This document shows positions 22,360 to 33,561 of a stretch of 64,000 nt of DNA, in pieces. Below the pieces are notes generated by a model. The model ran no database searches and was not told the origin of the DNA. It saw only the letters and a program-made list of their open reading frames with translations. This DNA comes from Fallopia convolvulus (lineage: Eukaryota > Streptophyta > Magnoliopsida > Caryophyllales > Polygonaceae), in contig OZ024726.1 of assembly GCA_964016875.1 (NCBI GenBank), positions 31,299,503 through 31,363,502 of the forward strand, in the 5' to 3' direction. Both the position numbers and the translations under genes were made by a program. Within the stretch, counting starts at the first letter, position 1; every line of letters starts with the position of its first letter.

Positions 22360-22957
22360 ACAAACAAGAACGAAAGAACACAAGAGATTTGTTAATCCAA
22401 TTCGTCAGAATGACTACGTTTGGGGCACTTTCAAGACAAAGACTTTCACTAGATTTGAGGATTCCAAGAATTACAAGTCTTAATCTCCCTAATCTACACT
22501 TACCTCATCAACCTAACCTAATCTCTCAAGCTTTATCTAGGCTTTTCCCTCTGACTCTTTCAGGATTTTTAAGCACACAATTAAAATAATCATAGACGGG
22601 TATTTATGGAGAACCCTAGAATTAAAGATAGAAATACAATCTTTCAAGGATAGAAACAATATCTTTCCCAAGATTCCGTCCAACTTGCAAAATAAGAAAT
22701 CTCGTCTCTCGTTGACACGACCACACTTTCCCGACCCAGACCGTGTTTTCCTCCTGACACATTCTGCCACCAAAGCATGATCATGTCCTTGCCTACCTTG
22801 CCCGCGCTTTCATGACACCCTCCACATTTCCGTCTTCTTCCGCCTAACTCTGAATCAGCCTCCATAATTCCAGCATTGTGCAGTTTACTACTTACACTCA
22901 AGGAGATGATGAATAAGAAGCTCCACATCTATCTGTTACAGATTTCAGTTGTGCACC
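22360..22957 (-). repeat. Copia-like LTR fragment
   Basis: On the minus strand this reads like a Ty1/copia LTR: a GAATCTTGGGAAAGATATTG region, a TATA-like CATAAATACCC (about 22593-22603), a GAGAGATTAGG leader and a terminal TCTCTTGTGTTCTTTCGTTC segment abutting 22360. No flanking coding domain was found. The family call is from general resemblance only. Confidence 0.4.
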
Positions 22958-23059
22958 CAATTTTGCATTCGAGAAGTTGAGATCGAGTTGTGAAAATGAC
23001 ACATGTTATGGGTCTTCATCTTGAGATGGAACTCATCAAGTTTTTGCTTGAAGGTATTG

Positions 23060-23161
<102 letters not shown>

Positions 23162-24120
23162 TGTATTTTCCAATAGATTAACAATTCAATCGATCCAACA
23201 CTTGAGCACTTCAAAGCACTTTAACTTCCCACTGGGCAAACAAAAGTACAGAATATCCATGATTCTATACTATAGAGTCACAAACATAGTTGTTGAAGAA
23301 AGTTTCCAAAGACAATCCTTTTCTTTTCAGGATTCTTTTACATCCCTTCATGATCCATACTGATCTTTTTAGAATCACTCAACACTCACAAGATTTTCCA
23401 AATCTTAATACTTAGAGGTAGAGTTTCCAACTCCAAAATTCAGAATTAACAACACTTGAAATCTTCCTCTTTAAACTTTCATATTTCCTTTTAAAAGACA
23501 CTTTAAAATACTCGTGAAAACTCTTACTCTTTAAAGAAACTCACTTTAAAATTTCCTTTTAAAAGACAACACTTGAACTTTCATATTTCAAGAAAAGAAA
23601 TTAACAATTTCTTTCACATAACTTTGAATCATGAACTTTCTAACAAAAATTCTTAACTTGAAATCTTCCATCATACGAGCTTAAAATAGGAAACCTTCAA
23701 ACTAGAATGTCTTTATGAAATACAATACTTGACTTCAAAATCTCACAAGAAGTTTCCTAATATGGAAGAAACGGCGAGGGTACACCCAATTCAGACTCTC
23801 AAGAGAGAATAGGAATTTATTGAGAACTTGGTCAAGAACCGGTTCAACTTTAGGAATCTTCACCTAATCTTACTTTGGATCCTTCTCGGAATCCATTCCC
23901 ATCTCCAGGGAATCAAATGTCCACCACAAGACCTTCAAAGAAGTTAATACAAACTTATTACCTCATATTCTCCAATGCCCTTTCCTCTTTCCATTTCTTC
24001 ACGAGTCTGACTTCCAATCTTAACCACTTTCCATAAATGGCTCTAAGATAACACACATATAGAATTCTCCGTAATTCTATATAGAAGATGAAATTCTTAA
24101 GCAAGACTTAGGAACTTTTA
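23162..24120 (-). other. Leader region of a Tekay/Del-like element, no coding sequence seen
   Basis: This lies immediately inside the primer site at 24121 on the minus strand, where a gag leader is expected. It is AT-rich with many CTTT/AAAG blocks, and no gag frame is visible before the microsatellite. The element is truncated or internally deleted. Confidence 0.5.
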
Positions 24121-24132
24121 GCTCTGATACCA
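24121..24132 (-). other. Primer binding site, initiator tRNA-Met
   Basis: The minus strand reads TGGTATCAGAGC, complementary to the 3' end of plant initiator tRNA-Met. It is separated by four bases from the LTR end (GGTGTTACA). Confidence 0.85.
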
Positions 24133-24136
24133 CTTC

Positions 24137-26794
24137 TGTAACACCCTCTTCCTACCCTGGAGGTATTACCGCCAGTAACCCCGATTAAGACTAAACCGAA
24201 GCTACCCAAGGCTTTAAACTGACTAAACAAACTAAAACAAGGAAACCATTTAAAACCTAACAAAATTAAGTAAAACTTTACAGCGGAAAAGAGAATAAAA
24301 GGTCTTATACAAGCCTTAACTTAAAAAGAATTAGTAAATAAATAGAACAACCTTCTATTTAAACAAAATCTTCATCAAGTCTTCCTTAAGTTCTTATTTC
24401 TGAAACTCATCTTCGCTTTGAAGTAGTTCAACCATGATCTTCACCCAAGTATAGCCATTGGAAACCTTTCTTCAACTTCTGGAGCTTCAAACCTCTGAAT
24501 CCGCCTCTTGAATCAACTTCCAAGAAGAACCTGATGTATCATATACAACGGTGGACACCAGCCGACCATATAAAAGAAAAGAAGATGGACGGGTTAGTCT
24601 AATGAAAGACTAAGCAAGCGGAGAAACTAACTTGGTTCTTATGGTTGTAACTAAACATATTGGAATCCAAATCCTATTAGACTCGGATTATGACCCAGCA
24701 GTTAGCAGTCTTATAGAGAAAAAGAAGGAGACTTGCATAATCAAGAGAGAGAACACCGCTACTTGTGGTTTCTTTAAGAAGCATAAACGATTAATGGAAA
24801 CTTATACTAACCACATAACATCCACAATCGTCTTCGACGACTAATGAGCTTAACTTCATCAAAGTTTGATTATGAATCAAATTCTTAATCAGGAGCGAGA
24901 ATGGTTATCAAAAGGACTAACCATTTTGGTACATTAATGTGCCTAACGCACTTAACTTTCATTACTTTCAAACTGTGCACTCGCACCATATAATAGTTTT
25001 TACATAGTTCGGCCAACAACCGAGATCAGAGAGCTTGTTTCATCCATAATCATTTATATATGCTCGGCCAACAACCGAGATTCGGCCAACAACCGAGATC
25101 AGAGGGCCAGTTTCATCCATGATCCTTTAAATATACTCGGCCAACAACCGAGATCAGAGGGCCTGTTTCATCCATGATCATCGGTCCTTGAATTACTCTA
25201 TTTCATAATAATGTCTCAACATGAGACAACTAAACACATAAGGTCACACATAACGGACCTAAATCCAGTTCTAGCGTAGAAATTGAAATAACGACATGGT
25301 CATTATTTCTAACAAAATAACAACCTATCAAACTTTATTCAACATACAAATTATTCCCAACATGAAAATTAAATGTAATTCAATTCCTCATTAATAACCA
25401 TAACGCGAGAGAGAATCGTCCACTTGCCTTAGAAGGCCTGCTCAACGTCCTTAGCAATTCAACTGTAATCTTTATCACCCTTCTGTCAAATATAACAAAA
25501 GATTTCTCAACAATGAGCTCATGGATAGACTTCTTAGTTGTATTCTCAACTTCAACAACTTTCTAATCGATAAACGATTTGATTTCCGAATATCGATTCA
25601 TAATTAATCCTTAGCTATCAAGCTTTAAGGAGTCATCTTGGCGGAATTATAACTAATTATCCGCTTCACTTTTGAAACAATTTTCTAAATAAAAATTGTC
25701 CATTAGTAATAGTTCTTAAAGGTGACGAAATCTCGGATCAAACGGATTAACAACGAATCCCGAGAAATTATCCGAAGTCCTTTACCTGCCAATCGGTGTC
25801 AAAACTTGTATTCGCTATAACTGAAGATCCTGACGTCCGTTTCTCGAGCGGTTTGAACCTATGAGACCGTATCAACGTCAAGATTATAAAAACCATAAAT
25901 TTAATTAGCAAAGAGGAACCGAAAGGCCCTTACGGTGGCTCCGCAACTAACCCGCTAATTAATTTCGATCGTATATACCTTCCCTCGAGCCCAAGGCTCG
26001 TTTGGCTCGATAGTGGCTCGATCCCCGAGCCCGAGGGTGGCTGGGCATTGCCCGACGGCGGCTCCCGTGGTGGTTGGTGGTCGGGGGGCCTGATGCTCGC
26101 CGACGGCGTCACTTTGGCGAGGCAAAGAAGAGAGCCGGCGGTGAATTCTTTCCTCTTGAGTACGTCGTCGACCTGGTTCTCTCGCTGGTTTGATTCCAGC
26201 CGCACAACACCCAAGCTTGCCGGCAGTAAAGTGCTCCCGATCCGTCGTTCCGCCAAACTCTCTCGTCCTTCTCACTTGTTTTGAAAACGAATTGGTAGCT
26301 TTGACTAGGTAGAAAGATATGTTGTACCTATCCCACTTTCTCTGATTCCTTCAATATTAAGGCAAGAAAGGTGGTTTAAAACCAAAATCCGTCTCGGAAC
26401 GGGACTCGCGTTAAAGCGGTAAAATTATGTACCTCGGATGGAAAAACTTACTAAATACAAAACGTCCTGTCAATTATGTAGACCAATAAAATCAATTTTC
26501 CATGATTTTATCACGCTACCCTCAATTTTTAAGGCTTCCGTTTCGTATTTTAAAACCTTTACAGTACATAATTAAAAAGACAGCTTATCCAATAAATATT
26601 TTTTTTTCCACTGAAAAATCCTATAATTCACTCCGATCCATAAAATCATTTCTTTGTGATTTTAGGATATCACCAAGAATTTTCTAGGATTTAATCTCCA
26701 ATAAAATATCGGATTAAGCGTTAAAACGAACAAGGAGGTTAAAAGGATATCCGATAAAATTAAAAAATATCCTCAAAAAACCACAGTTATTACA
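24137..26794 (-). repeat. 5' LTR of a Tekay/Del-like Ty3/gypsy element
   Basis: On the minus strand it starts TGTAATAACTGTGG at 26794 and ends GAGGGTGTTACA at 24137 (2,658 bp). It resembles the Tekay LTR at 46941-51562: both share the ends TGTAATAAC...GGTGTTACA, and a segment GACACCAGCCGACCAT...AGTCTAATGAAAGACTAAGCAAG (24553-24620), which corresponds to 47308-47367. A GC-rich block at 25960-26280 (minus-strand frames of 106-108 residues) is LTR sequence, not a gene. Its partner LTR is not in the window. Confidence 0.75.
25010..25190. repeat. About 55-bp tandem repeats inside the LTR
   Basis: CGGCCAACAACCGAGATCAG and the following GTTTCATCCATGATC segment recur near 25011, 25083 and 25138, with a short partial copy at 25065. 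There are three full copies and one partial copy. Confidence 0.8.
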
Positions 26795-26810
26795 TCCTTC
26801 CCCGACCCAA

Positions 26811-27113
26811 TGGAATTTTTCCTATCCCAACGCAAGTACGTCCAAGACTTGTTAGAAAAGGCTGGAACGCAAGAGGCTAAGGTCGTAACCACGCCTATGT
26901 CCGTCACTCCATCCCTACTTCTAAATTGTGCTGATCTGCTACCTTCTCTGTCTGAATACATGATGTTGATTCGGAGTTTATAGTACCTCCGTATCACAAG
27001 GCTCGACATTACATACACTGTCAATAAACTAAGTCCATTTATGCAAGAGCCAACCACTCTCAATTGGGCTACCCTCAAACGAGTGCTTCGGTATCTCGCA
27101 GGTACAATGCATA
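26811..27113 (+). pseudogene. Ty1/copia reverse transcriptase / RNase H junction relic
   Basis: The plus strand encodes FLSQRKYVQDLLEKAGTQEA, then TPMSVTPSLL, a degenerate EYM..IRSL segment with an in-frame TAG, then LRITRLDITYTVNKLSPFMQ and TTLNWATLKRVLRYLAGTMH. These are the conserved C-terminal phrases of copia RT (YV.DLL.K, P.DI.Y.VN.LS.FM, KRVLRYL.GT). It is about 100 residues long and is bounded by a Tekay-like LTR on the left and tandem repeats on the right. Confidence 0.85.
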
Positions 27114-27119
27114 TTTTTT

Positions 27120-27710
27120 CTTTATTAATCAATTAATAAATAATTAATCATTTATTAAATTAAAATTCTAGAATATTTTATTTCCTTTTGAGTCAAATAA
27201 CAAATAATTTATCATTTATTAGGTTAAGATTCTAGAATATTTTATTTCTTATAATTCGAATAACAAATAATTTATCATTTATGAAATTAAGATTCTAGAA
27301 TATTTTTATTTCCTAAGTTGAATAACAAATAATTTACAATTTATTTGGTTAATGTTATATAAAATTTTATCTTCCTAAAAGCCAAATAACAAATAAGAGT
27401 TTGGTTCAAATGAAACAAACTCTTATCATGAAACAAATGCACTTTTCCTAGTTCGTAATGTACTTTTCCTATTTCAGATTGCACTTTTCATACTTTTTGT
27501 AGTGCATTTTTTCGGATTGCACTTTTCGTATTTTGCAATGCACTTTCATATAATAAGTGCACTATGAACTAGGAAAAGTGTATTCGTTTCACGTTTCATG
27601 ATAAGAGTTTGTTTCATTTGAACCAAACTCTAACAAATAATTTATCATTTATTAGGTTAAGATTTTAGAATATTTTTATTTCCGCAAGTAAGATAATATA
27701 TAATTAAGTA
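27120..27710. repeat. About 62-bp AT-rich tandem repeats
   Basis: A unit of AAATAACAAATAATTTATCA plus TTTATTAGGTTAAGATTCTAGAATATTTTATTTCC-like sequence recurs about five or six times, with ATTCTAGAAT at 27165, 27229 and 27292 and degenerate copies near 27351 and 27660. Spacing is 60-64 bp. The array is split by the MITE at 27397-27630. Confidence 0.8.
27397..27630. mobile_element. Mutator-type MITE, 234 bp
   Basis: Terminal inverted repeats of 38 bp are perfect: GAGTTTGGTTCAAATGAAAC onward at 27397-27434, and its reverse complement ending at 27630. The flanks carry an identical 10-bp duplication, TAACAAATAA, at 27387-27396 and 27631-27640. Removing one copy plus the element restores the consensus of the surrounding tandem repeat. 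Long TIRs with a 9-10 bp duplication indicate a MULE-derived, non-autonomous element. The interior repeats GCACTTTTC-like words and has no coding capacity. Confidence 0.85.
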
Positions 27711-27720
27711 TCGTAATTTA

Positions 27721-30360
27721 TACAACAACAACAACAAAATCTACCCAGGTGGAACCCGGTATGGACGTGATCTGGGGGGTCGAGATGTACGCACCCTTAA
27801 CCCAACTCGAAGTCAGGAGGGTATCTAAGTAGCGCCCAAAGCAAAAGGAAAAGGACACGAAAAGAGAGAAAGTAAAGGGAGGCAGAAAGCGAGAATGAAA
27901 AAGTGCAATAGGGACAAAAACCGATAACGATAAAAGAGAAAATTAAAACATAGAGAGAAACGAGATGAAAAGAGCAGGATACTCCCTTCGGGTCTTCCCA
28001 CTATCGTTTTGTCACTGTGATCTTCTCACGCCATTCGTCCCTACACAAAGCCATATCTGCTGAAACTGTCAGAAAGGTAAGATCTTGTTTTATGACTTCC
28101 TTCCAACTATTCTTTGGTCTGCCCCTTTCCCTGCGAAAGTCGCTACCGGTCAACCTTTCGATCCTCCGAACCGGGGCCTCTGGTGGTCTCCTCTGCACGT
28201 GCCCAAACCATCTTAGCCGCGACTCTCTGAGCTTTTTACCTAAATTGGTGACTCCCACCTTGTTCCTAATCACTTCATTTCTAATCCTGGCTAGTCTCGT
28301 ATGCCCGCACATCCACCTCGACATCCTCATCTCTGCTACCATCAGTTTCTGCTCTTGTGCCTTAGTAGTCGGCCAACACTCTGCCCCGTACAGTATGGTT
28401 GGTCGAACCACAGATTTGTAGAACTTTCCCTTGAGCTTGAGTGGGACCTTTCTATCACATAGCACTCCAGAAGCACCCCTCCACTTCTGCCAACCTCTCT
28501 GAATGCGATGTCTAATATCCTCCTCGACGCCCCCATCACTCTGCACAACTGGGCCTAGATAGCTAAACATCTCCTTTTTTGCTATGACGTCGCCTCCCAA
28601 ACGTACTTCCTCATATGGCTCAACCTCCTGACTGAACTTAAACTCTACATACTCTGTCTTAGTCCGACTCAGCCTAAAACCCTCTGTCTCAAGTTTCTCT
28701 CTCCAAGATTCTAACTTTCTGCAAACACCCTCCCGAGACTCGTCCACCAACACTATGTCATCGGCGAAAAGCATGCACCACGGTACCTCTTCTTGGATCC
28801 CCCTCGTCAGAACATCCAACAGACAGCAAACAGAAAAGGACTTAAAGTCGACCCCTGGTGCAGTCCGACCTGTACTTGGAAAAACTCTGTGTTCCCCCCG
28901 GGGGTGCACACACTTGTCAACGAGCCCTTGTACATGTCTTTCAGAATTCTGATATATGTCCCTGAGACTTCTTTCTCCTCCAAACATCTCCACAACAGCT
29001 CTCTAGGCACTCTGTCATATGCCTTTTCCAGATCGACAAAAACCATGTGTAGGTTTTTCCTCCTCTCTCTGTAGGCTTCTACCAACCTTCTGATCAGATG
29101 AATGGCCTCAATGGATGAACGCCCTGGCATAAAGCCGAACTGGTTTTCCGACACGGTAACTATTCTCCTTAGCCTGGCTTCAATCACTTTCTCCCACAAT
29201 TTCATAGTATGACTGAGGAGCTTAATACCTCTGTAGTTGCTACATTGTTGCACATCCCCTTTGTTTTTGTACAGTGGAAACAAGCTACTAAGCCTCCACT
29301 CCTCTGGCATCCTCGTCATTCGAAAAATAACATTGAACAAGGACGTTAGCCATTCTATGCCTCTCACCCCCCAACAACTTCCACACCTCCACTGGGATCT
29401 CATCCGGGCCTACTACTTTCCTGTTGCTCATCTTCTGAAGCCCTTTCTGCAACTCGATTTTGGAGATGCGTCTAACAAAACGGCAATCTACCTGCCCCCT
29501 CGATTCCTCTGCTTCTGCTGTCGACCCCTGGCCTTCATTTAGCAAGCTGCAAAAGTACCTCTGCCAACGTTCTTTTATTTGACCATCATCAACTAGCACC
29601 CTTCCTTCCTCGTCTTTGACACAACTCATTGTATCCAAGTCCCTGCTCTTTTTCTCCCTTGCTCGAGCCAACCCGTAAAGCATTCCCCCCCCCTTTTCCT
29701 CCAGACCTTTGTACAACACCTCGTACGCTTTTTCCTTTGCAATTGCCACTGTCTTCCTCGCTATCTTTTTTGCCGCTTTATATTCTGGCCAACACTCTTC
29801 TTTGTCTCTGTCACTGCTCTCCAACCACTTTCTGTACGCCAATTGTTTGCCCTTAACCTTCTCTTGGACCTCATCATTCCACTAGACCTCAGCCCTTCTG
29901 TTGCTACTTCTGGCCCTGGTCATGCCCAACACTCTAGATGCTACTCGCCGAATGCACTCTGCCATCCTGTCCCACATGTCGTCTGCACTGTCTCTAATTT
30001 GCCATGCCCCTTTTGCCTCAGCCTCCTCAAAAACCTTTTCTGTAAAAAATTGTCCACTTGTCTCGTTTAGGCGACCCCATCTGATCCTCGGTTGCGTCTC
30101 ACTGGCGGTTCTCCTCTTTCTGCGGACCCAGTCCAAGTCCATGACCAATAACCCGTGTTGGGTCGAAAGGCCTGCGTTTGGGATAATCTTACAGTCCCTG
30201 CAACTTCTCTTGTCCCCTCGCATGTGCATGAAAAAGTCAATTTGTGTCTTACTTGTGCTCATCCTTCTTCTTGAACCAAGAGTTCGCTATTACGCAGCCA
30301 AAAGCCACTGAGAACTCTAGCAAGGCCCGACCCCCGTCATTTCTGTCGCCGAAACCGTGA
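27721..30360 (-). mobile_element. RTE-type LINE, 5'-truncated and decayed
   Basis: On the minus strand, the remnant of the endonuclease C-terminus (about 30360-30100: VAFGCVIANSWFKKKDEHK, STQHGLLVMDLDW) is followed by a linker and the reverse transcriptase. The RT includes FMPGRSSIEAIHLIRRLVEA, VFVDLEKAYDRVPRELLWRC, GLHQGSTLSPFLFA and FADDIVLVDE, then the thumb/C-terminal region with RPTILYGAECWP and RLRWFGHVQRRP. Frames change at about 29880 (TAG), 29400-29290 and 28990-28800. The 3' end at 27721 is a short (TTG)4 tail, GATTTTGTTGTTGTTGTTGTA, usual for plant RTE elements. The N-terminal endonuclease is missing. No clear target duplication was found. Confidence 0.85.
28001..28993 (-). pseudogene. 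LINE reverse transcriptase, palm to C-terminus
   Basis: The longest intact frame of the LINE (330 codons) carries the catalytic FADDIVLVDE motif near residue 76, followed by the region conserved in RTE proteins (LGGDVIAKKEMFSYLG, KGKFYKSVVRPTILYGAECW, MSRWMCGHTR, GRPKNSWKEVIKQDL). The first ~65 codons read an overlapping frame relative to the upstream block at 29403-28807, so the true protein would have crossed frames near 28805. It is not functional without the endonuclease. Confidence 0.8.
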
Positions 30361-31202
30361 TGTTCTCTAAAATAGAGAATCTGTTGGAATTAGACTGAAT
30401 TTTTTTTTCGAGAATATGAGAGTTGGTTCTTCACTTTGGAGAAAATTATAGGGATTCTGTTGGGATTTCTCTAAGACTCAACCAAGCTTTACTATCAGGA
30501 CCTTTAGTTGACGACGACAACATTATACTACTAGGTCACGAGTTTGAATCTCCTTCTTTATTTTGTAATGTCGAAGTGCCTATCTTGCCTTCTACAATCT
30601 TACTAAAAAAATTATATTAATCAAATAATAAAAGTAATGACATATAAATGAGAAAATAAAATCTATAATTTTATGATGTTACTTTCGACTTTAGCATATT
30701 ACTCATCTTATCCAATATATTTTAACAAAAAAATAATTTAAAAAAATTTTGCACTAAGAATGTTATAGAATTATAAGATATATAAATTATTATTTTTTAA
30801 TATTTAGACCCTTTAAATACAAGAATTATAATTAAAAAAAATTATGTGTACACGGATTAGGTAATTTTTGTCACAAAATAAAAAGGTGTGGGGGGGGGGG
30901 GGGGGTGTCAATCTGCAATATTTCTTAAAGAATGGACACTTTGATGATAGAGTGTACAACGATTCCATTTTTTTTTTGTGAAATTCAAAAAATTTAATTT
31001 GTGACTTTCTTTTTTCTCAAACCTCCAGTATATGCACAACTCGATAAAAAATACACAATTGTAAGCAACTCATATAAACATCTATCAATAGTTTTTGAAT
31101 TTTTATTTATTGATGATCGAGGTACATATATATGCTATTTAAAACTAATTCCCGTATATAAGTCTCGCATTAAACTTATTCTTTCATAATAAATAAATAA
31201 AA
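30361..31202. other. Intergenic AT-rich DNA with a G16 run
   Basis: No gene is seen. A homopolymer of 16 G lies at 30890-30905. The small frame at 30423-30620 has no recognisable domain. Confidence 0.5.
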
Positions 31203-31671
31203 TTAACATGTGATTCCAGTACAAATGCATTTATATTTGGGATTTAGCCCTCCTTCCCGTTCAGCACATTGTCCAAATCCATGTTTCTTAAAGCATGCTG
31301 CTCTACAACTTGCTAAATTGCAATAATTCGGATCCACCACGCAGATCGGTGGTGCTTGTGCATTTGTCTGCTCTACTTGTTCTGTAACTGCGTATGTATA
31401 TATAGTTGTTTATAATACAAATATAATCAAAAAAATAATATTAATTTAAAATTTAAGTGAAACATGCAAATGAAATATGGAAGTTGGAATAAAGTAGTTG
31501 TCCTCCTTTATAAAAGAGCAACACTTAATGTAATAAATAAGAAATAGACGATATTACATAAAAACCAAAAACTACGGAATATATATCAACTATATGAGAT
31601 TTGATTTCCATATTACCTGTGAGAACAAGAACAAACATAAGAACGAGACAGGAGTGAAAAAACTCGGCCAT
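31203..31671 (-). CDS. Defensin-like secreted cysteine-rich peptide (two exons, apparently intact)
   Basis: Exon 1 is 31671-31617 and exon 2 is 31387-31203. The intron 31616-31388 (229 nt, GTAATA...GCAG) is in phase 1. The predicted protein has 79 residues. Residues 1-19 (MAEFFHSCLVLMFVLVLTV) are a strongly hydrophobic signal peptide. The mature part begins near TNA/QAPPIC and has eight cysteines: C34-x6-C41-x4-C46-x3-C50-x8-C59-x12-C72-x1-C74-x4-C79. The CxxxC...CxC arrangement, short length and single intron just after the signal peptide are the hallmarks of plant defensin-like (DEFL/LCR) genes, which act as secreted antimicrobial or reproductive signalling peptides. No stop, frameshift or splice defect is seen, and a TATA box lies at a proper distance. 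The gene is flanked by a LINE and a hAT element. Activity and tissue cannot be inferred from sequence. Confidence 0.82.
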
Positions 31672-31785
31672 GAAATTTTTTTTATTGAGAGATTTAGTGT
31701 AGGAAGGATATAGCAAGGGATTAGATTGATGTTAACAACTAGCTAGCTTGTGCATGAGATTAAGATTAATGACTAATACCCATCC

Positions 31786-31793
31786 TATTTATA
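31786..31793 (-). promoter_or_regulatory. TATA box of the defensin-like gene
   Basis: The minus strand reads TATAAATA (in ACAATATAAATAGGATGG), 115-122 bp upstream of the ATG at 31671. This leaves room for an 80-90 nt 5' leader. Confidence 0.7.
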
Positions 31794-32411
31794 TTGTCTA
31801 ATAGTGTAACGTTTTGGAGGTTTTAATTCCTTATTAATAAATATTGTGCATGTAACATGCCAATATAGGAAAGAAACATATATCGCACATTAACATACAT
31901 ATTCACACGACTTTAATTTGTACAATGTATATAGAGGTTTTTTTAAACGTCTGTTTTGAGTACATTCATTCAATAACTTCCAAATTATATATTCTTATTT
32001 TTCCAAATAATAAAGTCTTCATTCTCTCCGTCTTTACCTTGCAAAATCAAATGTCAAAAAAAAAGATCTCACAAATTCCATTATCAAATACTAAGAGAAT
32101 GGATCCAATGTCCCTAATTAATTAGATACAATCGAGATTAACAATGTCTGGCAATGGGTAGCAGTCAGCTCCTTGTTTATATTTGAAACATAGAGTACAT
32201 GTTTAAGTTGAAAATTTCCAAGAATAAACTATGATAAACCACTTCTTTGTATTTGAAACACAATTAGTCATAATTCACAAGTATAATAGCTTCAAAGTAC
32301 GTAACACCATCAAGAGAAACAAAGCAAGTCATGAGGATTTCTCCTAAGATCATATTACCAGGAGCCAAAATATACATATCATTAGCACATATTCTGATTT
32401 TCATCAAATAC
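31794..32411. other. Upstream intergenic region of the defensin-like gene
   Basis: This is AT-rich sequence without a recognisable gene or transposon end. It presumably includes the upstream promoter of the peptide gene. Confidence 0.4.
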
Positions 32412-32419
32412 ACTACAAG

Positions 32420-32913
32420 CAGTGGTGTAGCCAGGAATTTGACCCATAGGGGCTAAATTTTTCTGGGTCAAATTCCTGGCTACAGAAAAAAAATCTTAGG
32501 TAAAATTGATAGAGGCCAGAAATCATTTTATTTTGTTTTATTTGTTTGTTTTTCCTAGTCAATTATATAATATAAAATTATAGAGTTATATTAGACTTAT
32601 TAAAGGGCCAAGAATGGGTCAATTCAAACCTAAATATTAAACTGAACAGACTGAACCGAACCAAAATCGATATCGTTTTGGTTTTCAGTTTGGATTTTCC
32701 AAATTTCAATTCCGGTTCATTTCAAATTTTTCAAAAAAGATAATCTTCTATCTATCTTAAACCAATAAAACCGAAATCAAACCGAACCAATCTAAATATA
32801 TATGTTCAACTCAATTAAAAAAAATTTAAAATATTTTTAAAAAAATTATTTTTCTTTTCAAATTGAGTGGGGGCTATAGCGCCCCCACTCTTCACAATGT
32901 GCCTCCGCCCCTG
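32420..32913. mobile_element. Non-autonomous hAT element, 494 bp
   Basis: It begins CAGTGGTGTAGCCAG and ends GCCTCCGCCCCTG. The ends are short imperfect inverted repeats of the plant hAT type CAG(G/T)GGCGGA. An exact 8-bp target duplication, ACTACAAG, flanks it at 32412-32419 and 32914-32921. Just inside the left end is a perfect 21-bp hairpin: TGTAGCCAGGAATTTGACCC plus A at 32426-32446, with its complement at 32464-32484 (17-nt loop). The interior is AT-rich with ACCGAACC words and has no ORF. Confidence 0.85.
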
Positions 32914-32965
32914 ACTACAAGACAGCAACAACAACAAAAAGATGGTGCTTGCATAACAACTTGTT

Positions 32966-33433
32966 GACTTATCAAATCTACAACCAACCTCACCGAATGC
33001 GTATTGTCCGAATTCAGATTGGAAAGTAGATTAATCAAAGCCTGGAGCCAGAGTGGTTTTCCAAGTTGTAGTCACCACCCTGAACACGTTTTAATGGGTG
33101 CGCACTAGCACATATCTTATTTAATTACAAAACATTGCATTCATTTGGTAGCTTTTAAGACGGCAACGCGATATGCCATAAGATATAGAATCCCACAAAG
33201 GGCGGAACGGGTTCCTAAGTCCCGATACAAGGCACTAGCTAGGTGCCAAACACTCCTCAAAACGGTTGAGAGAGCAGGGTCATGTTCAGCATTAGGGTCT
33301 AGGTCCATCCTAATGCAAAATATTATAAAGAGGTGTTCAGGGATTAGTGAACCCCCACCCCTAATTCTACGCTAGTCCAAAACAACGAATCTCAAAATGA
33401 GACCGTGAAACAAACAGGTGCACAAACATTAAA
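32966..33433 (-). repeat. 3' LTR of the Tekay/Del element, segment 1 (outer, truncated)
   Basis: This is collinear with the right LTR at 47575-47890 joined to 49379-49535, with about four differences in the first 315 bp. The terminal ~633 bp of the LTR (equivalent of 46941-47574) are missing at 32966, so this end was lost by deletion and no target duplication can be read. The uninterrupted sequence here also shows the empty site of the solo LTR at 47892. Confidence 0.85.
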
Positions 33434-33516
33434 AAGTAAAGAGCTATAACGAACTTAAAAAAAAACATGAAATACTACATAAAGCTTTTTTTCTGATTAT
33501 GAATTGTTGATTCAAC

Positions 33517-33561
33517 TCTGCCGCTTCCGTTATTGCTGCTGGATTGGCTGTAGGGCTTGCT
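33517..33561 (+). pseudogene. atpH: Plastid atpH fragment (nuclear plastid DNA)
   Basis: The 45 bases encode SAASVIAAGLAVGLA, residues near the N-terminus of the plastid ATP synthase CF0 subunit c, a membrane proton-channel ring protein. The nucleotide sequence also agrees with plastid codon usage as I remember it. Both ends stop abruptly inside the gene, so it is a non-functional fragment. Confidence 0.8.

Noticed and set aside
25930..26284. Overlapping 78-108 residue frames on both strands in a GC-rich block
   Set aside because: They lie inside the Tekay-like LTR, overlap each other on both strands and show no domain; GC-rich LTR sequence gives open frames by chance.
27394..27633. Tourist/PIF-type MITE with a TAA duplication
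   Set aside because: The flanking duplication extends to ten bases (TAACAAATAA) and the empty site in the neighbouring repeats supports the longer one, favouring a Mutator type.
28017..30311. Plus-strand frames of 93-136 residues
   Set aside because: They are antisense to the LINE coding region, which has clear RT motifs on the minus strand.
30423..30620. tRNA-derived SINE (a GAGTTTGAATC box-B-like word near 30540)
   Set aside because: No matching A box at the proper distance, no tail and no target duplication.
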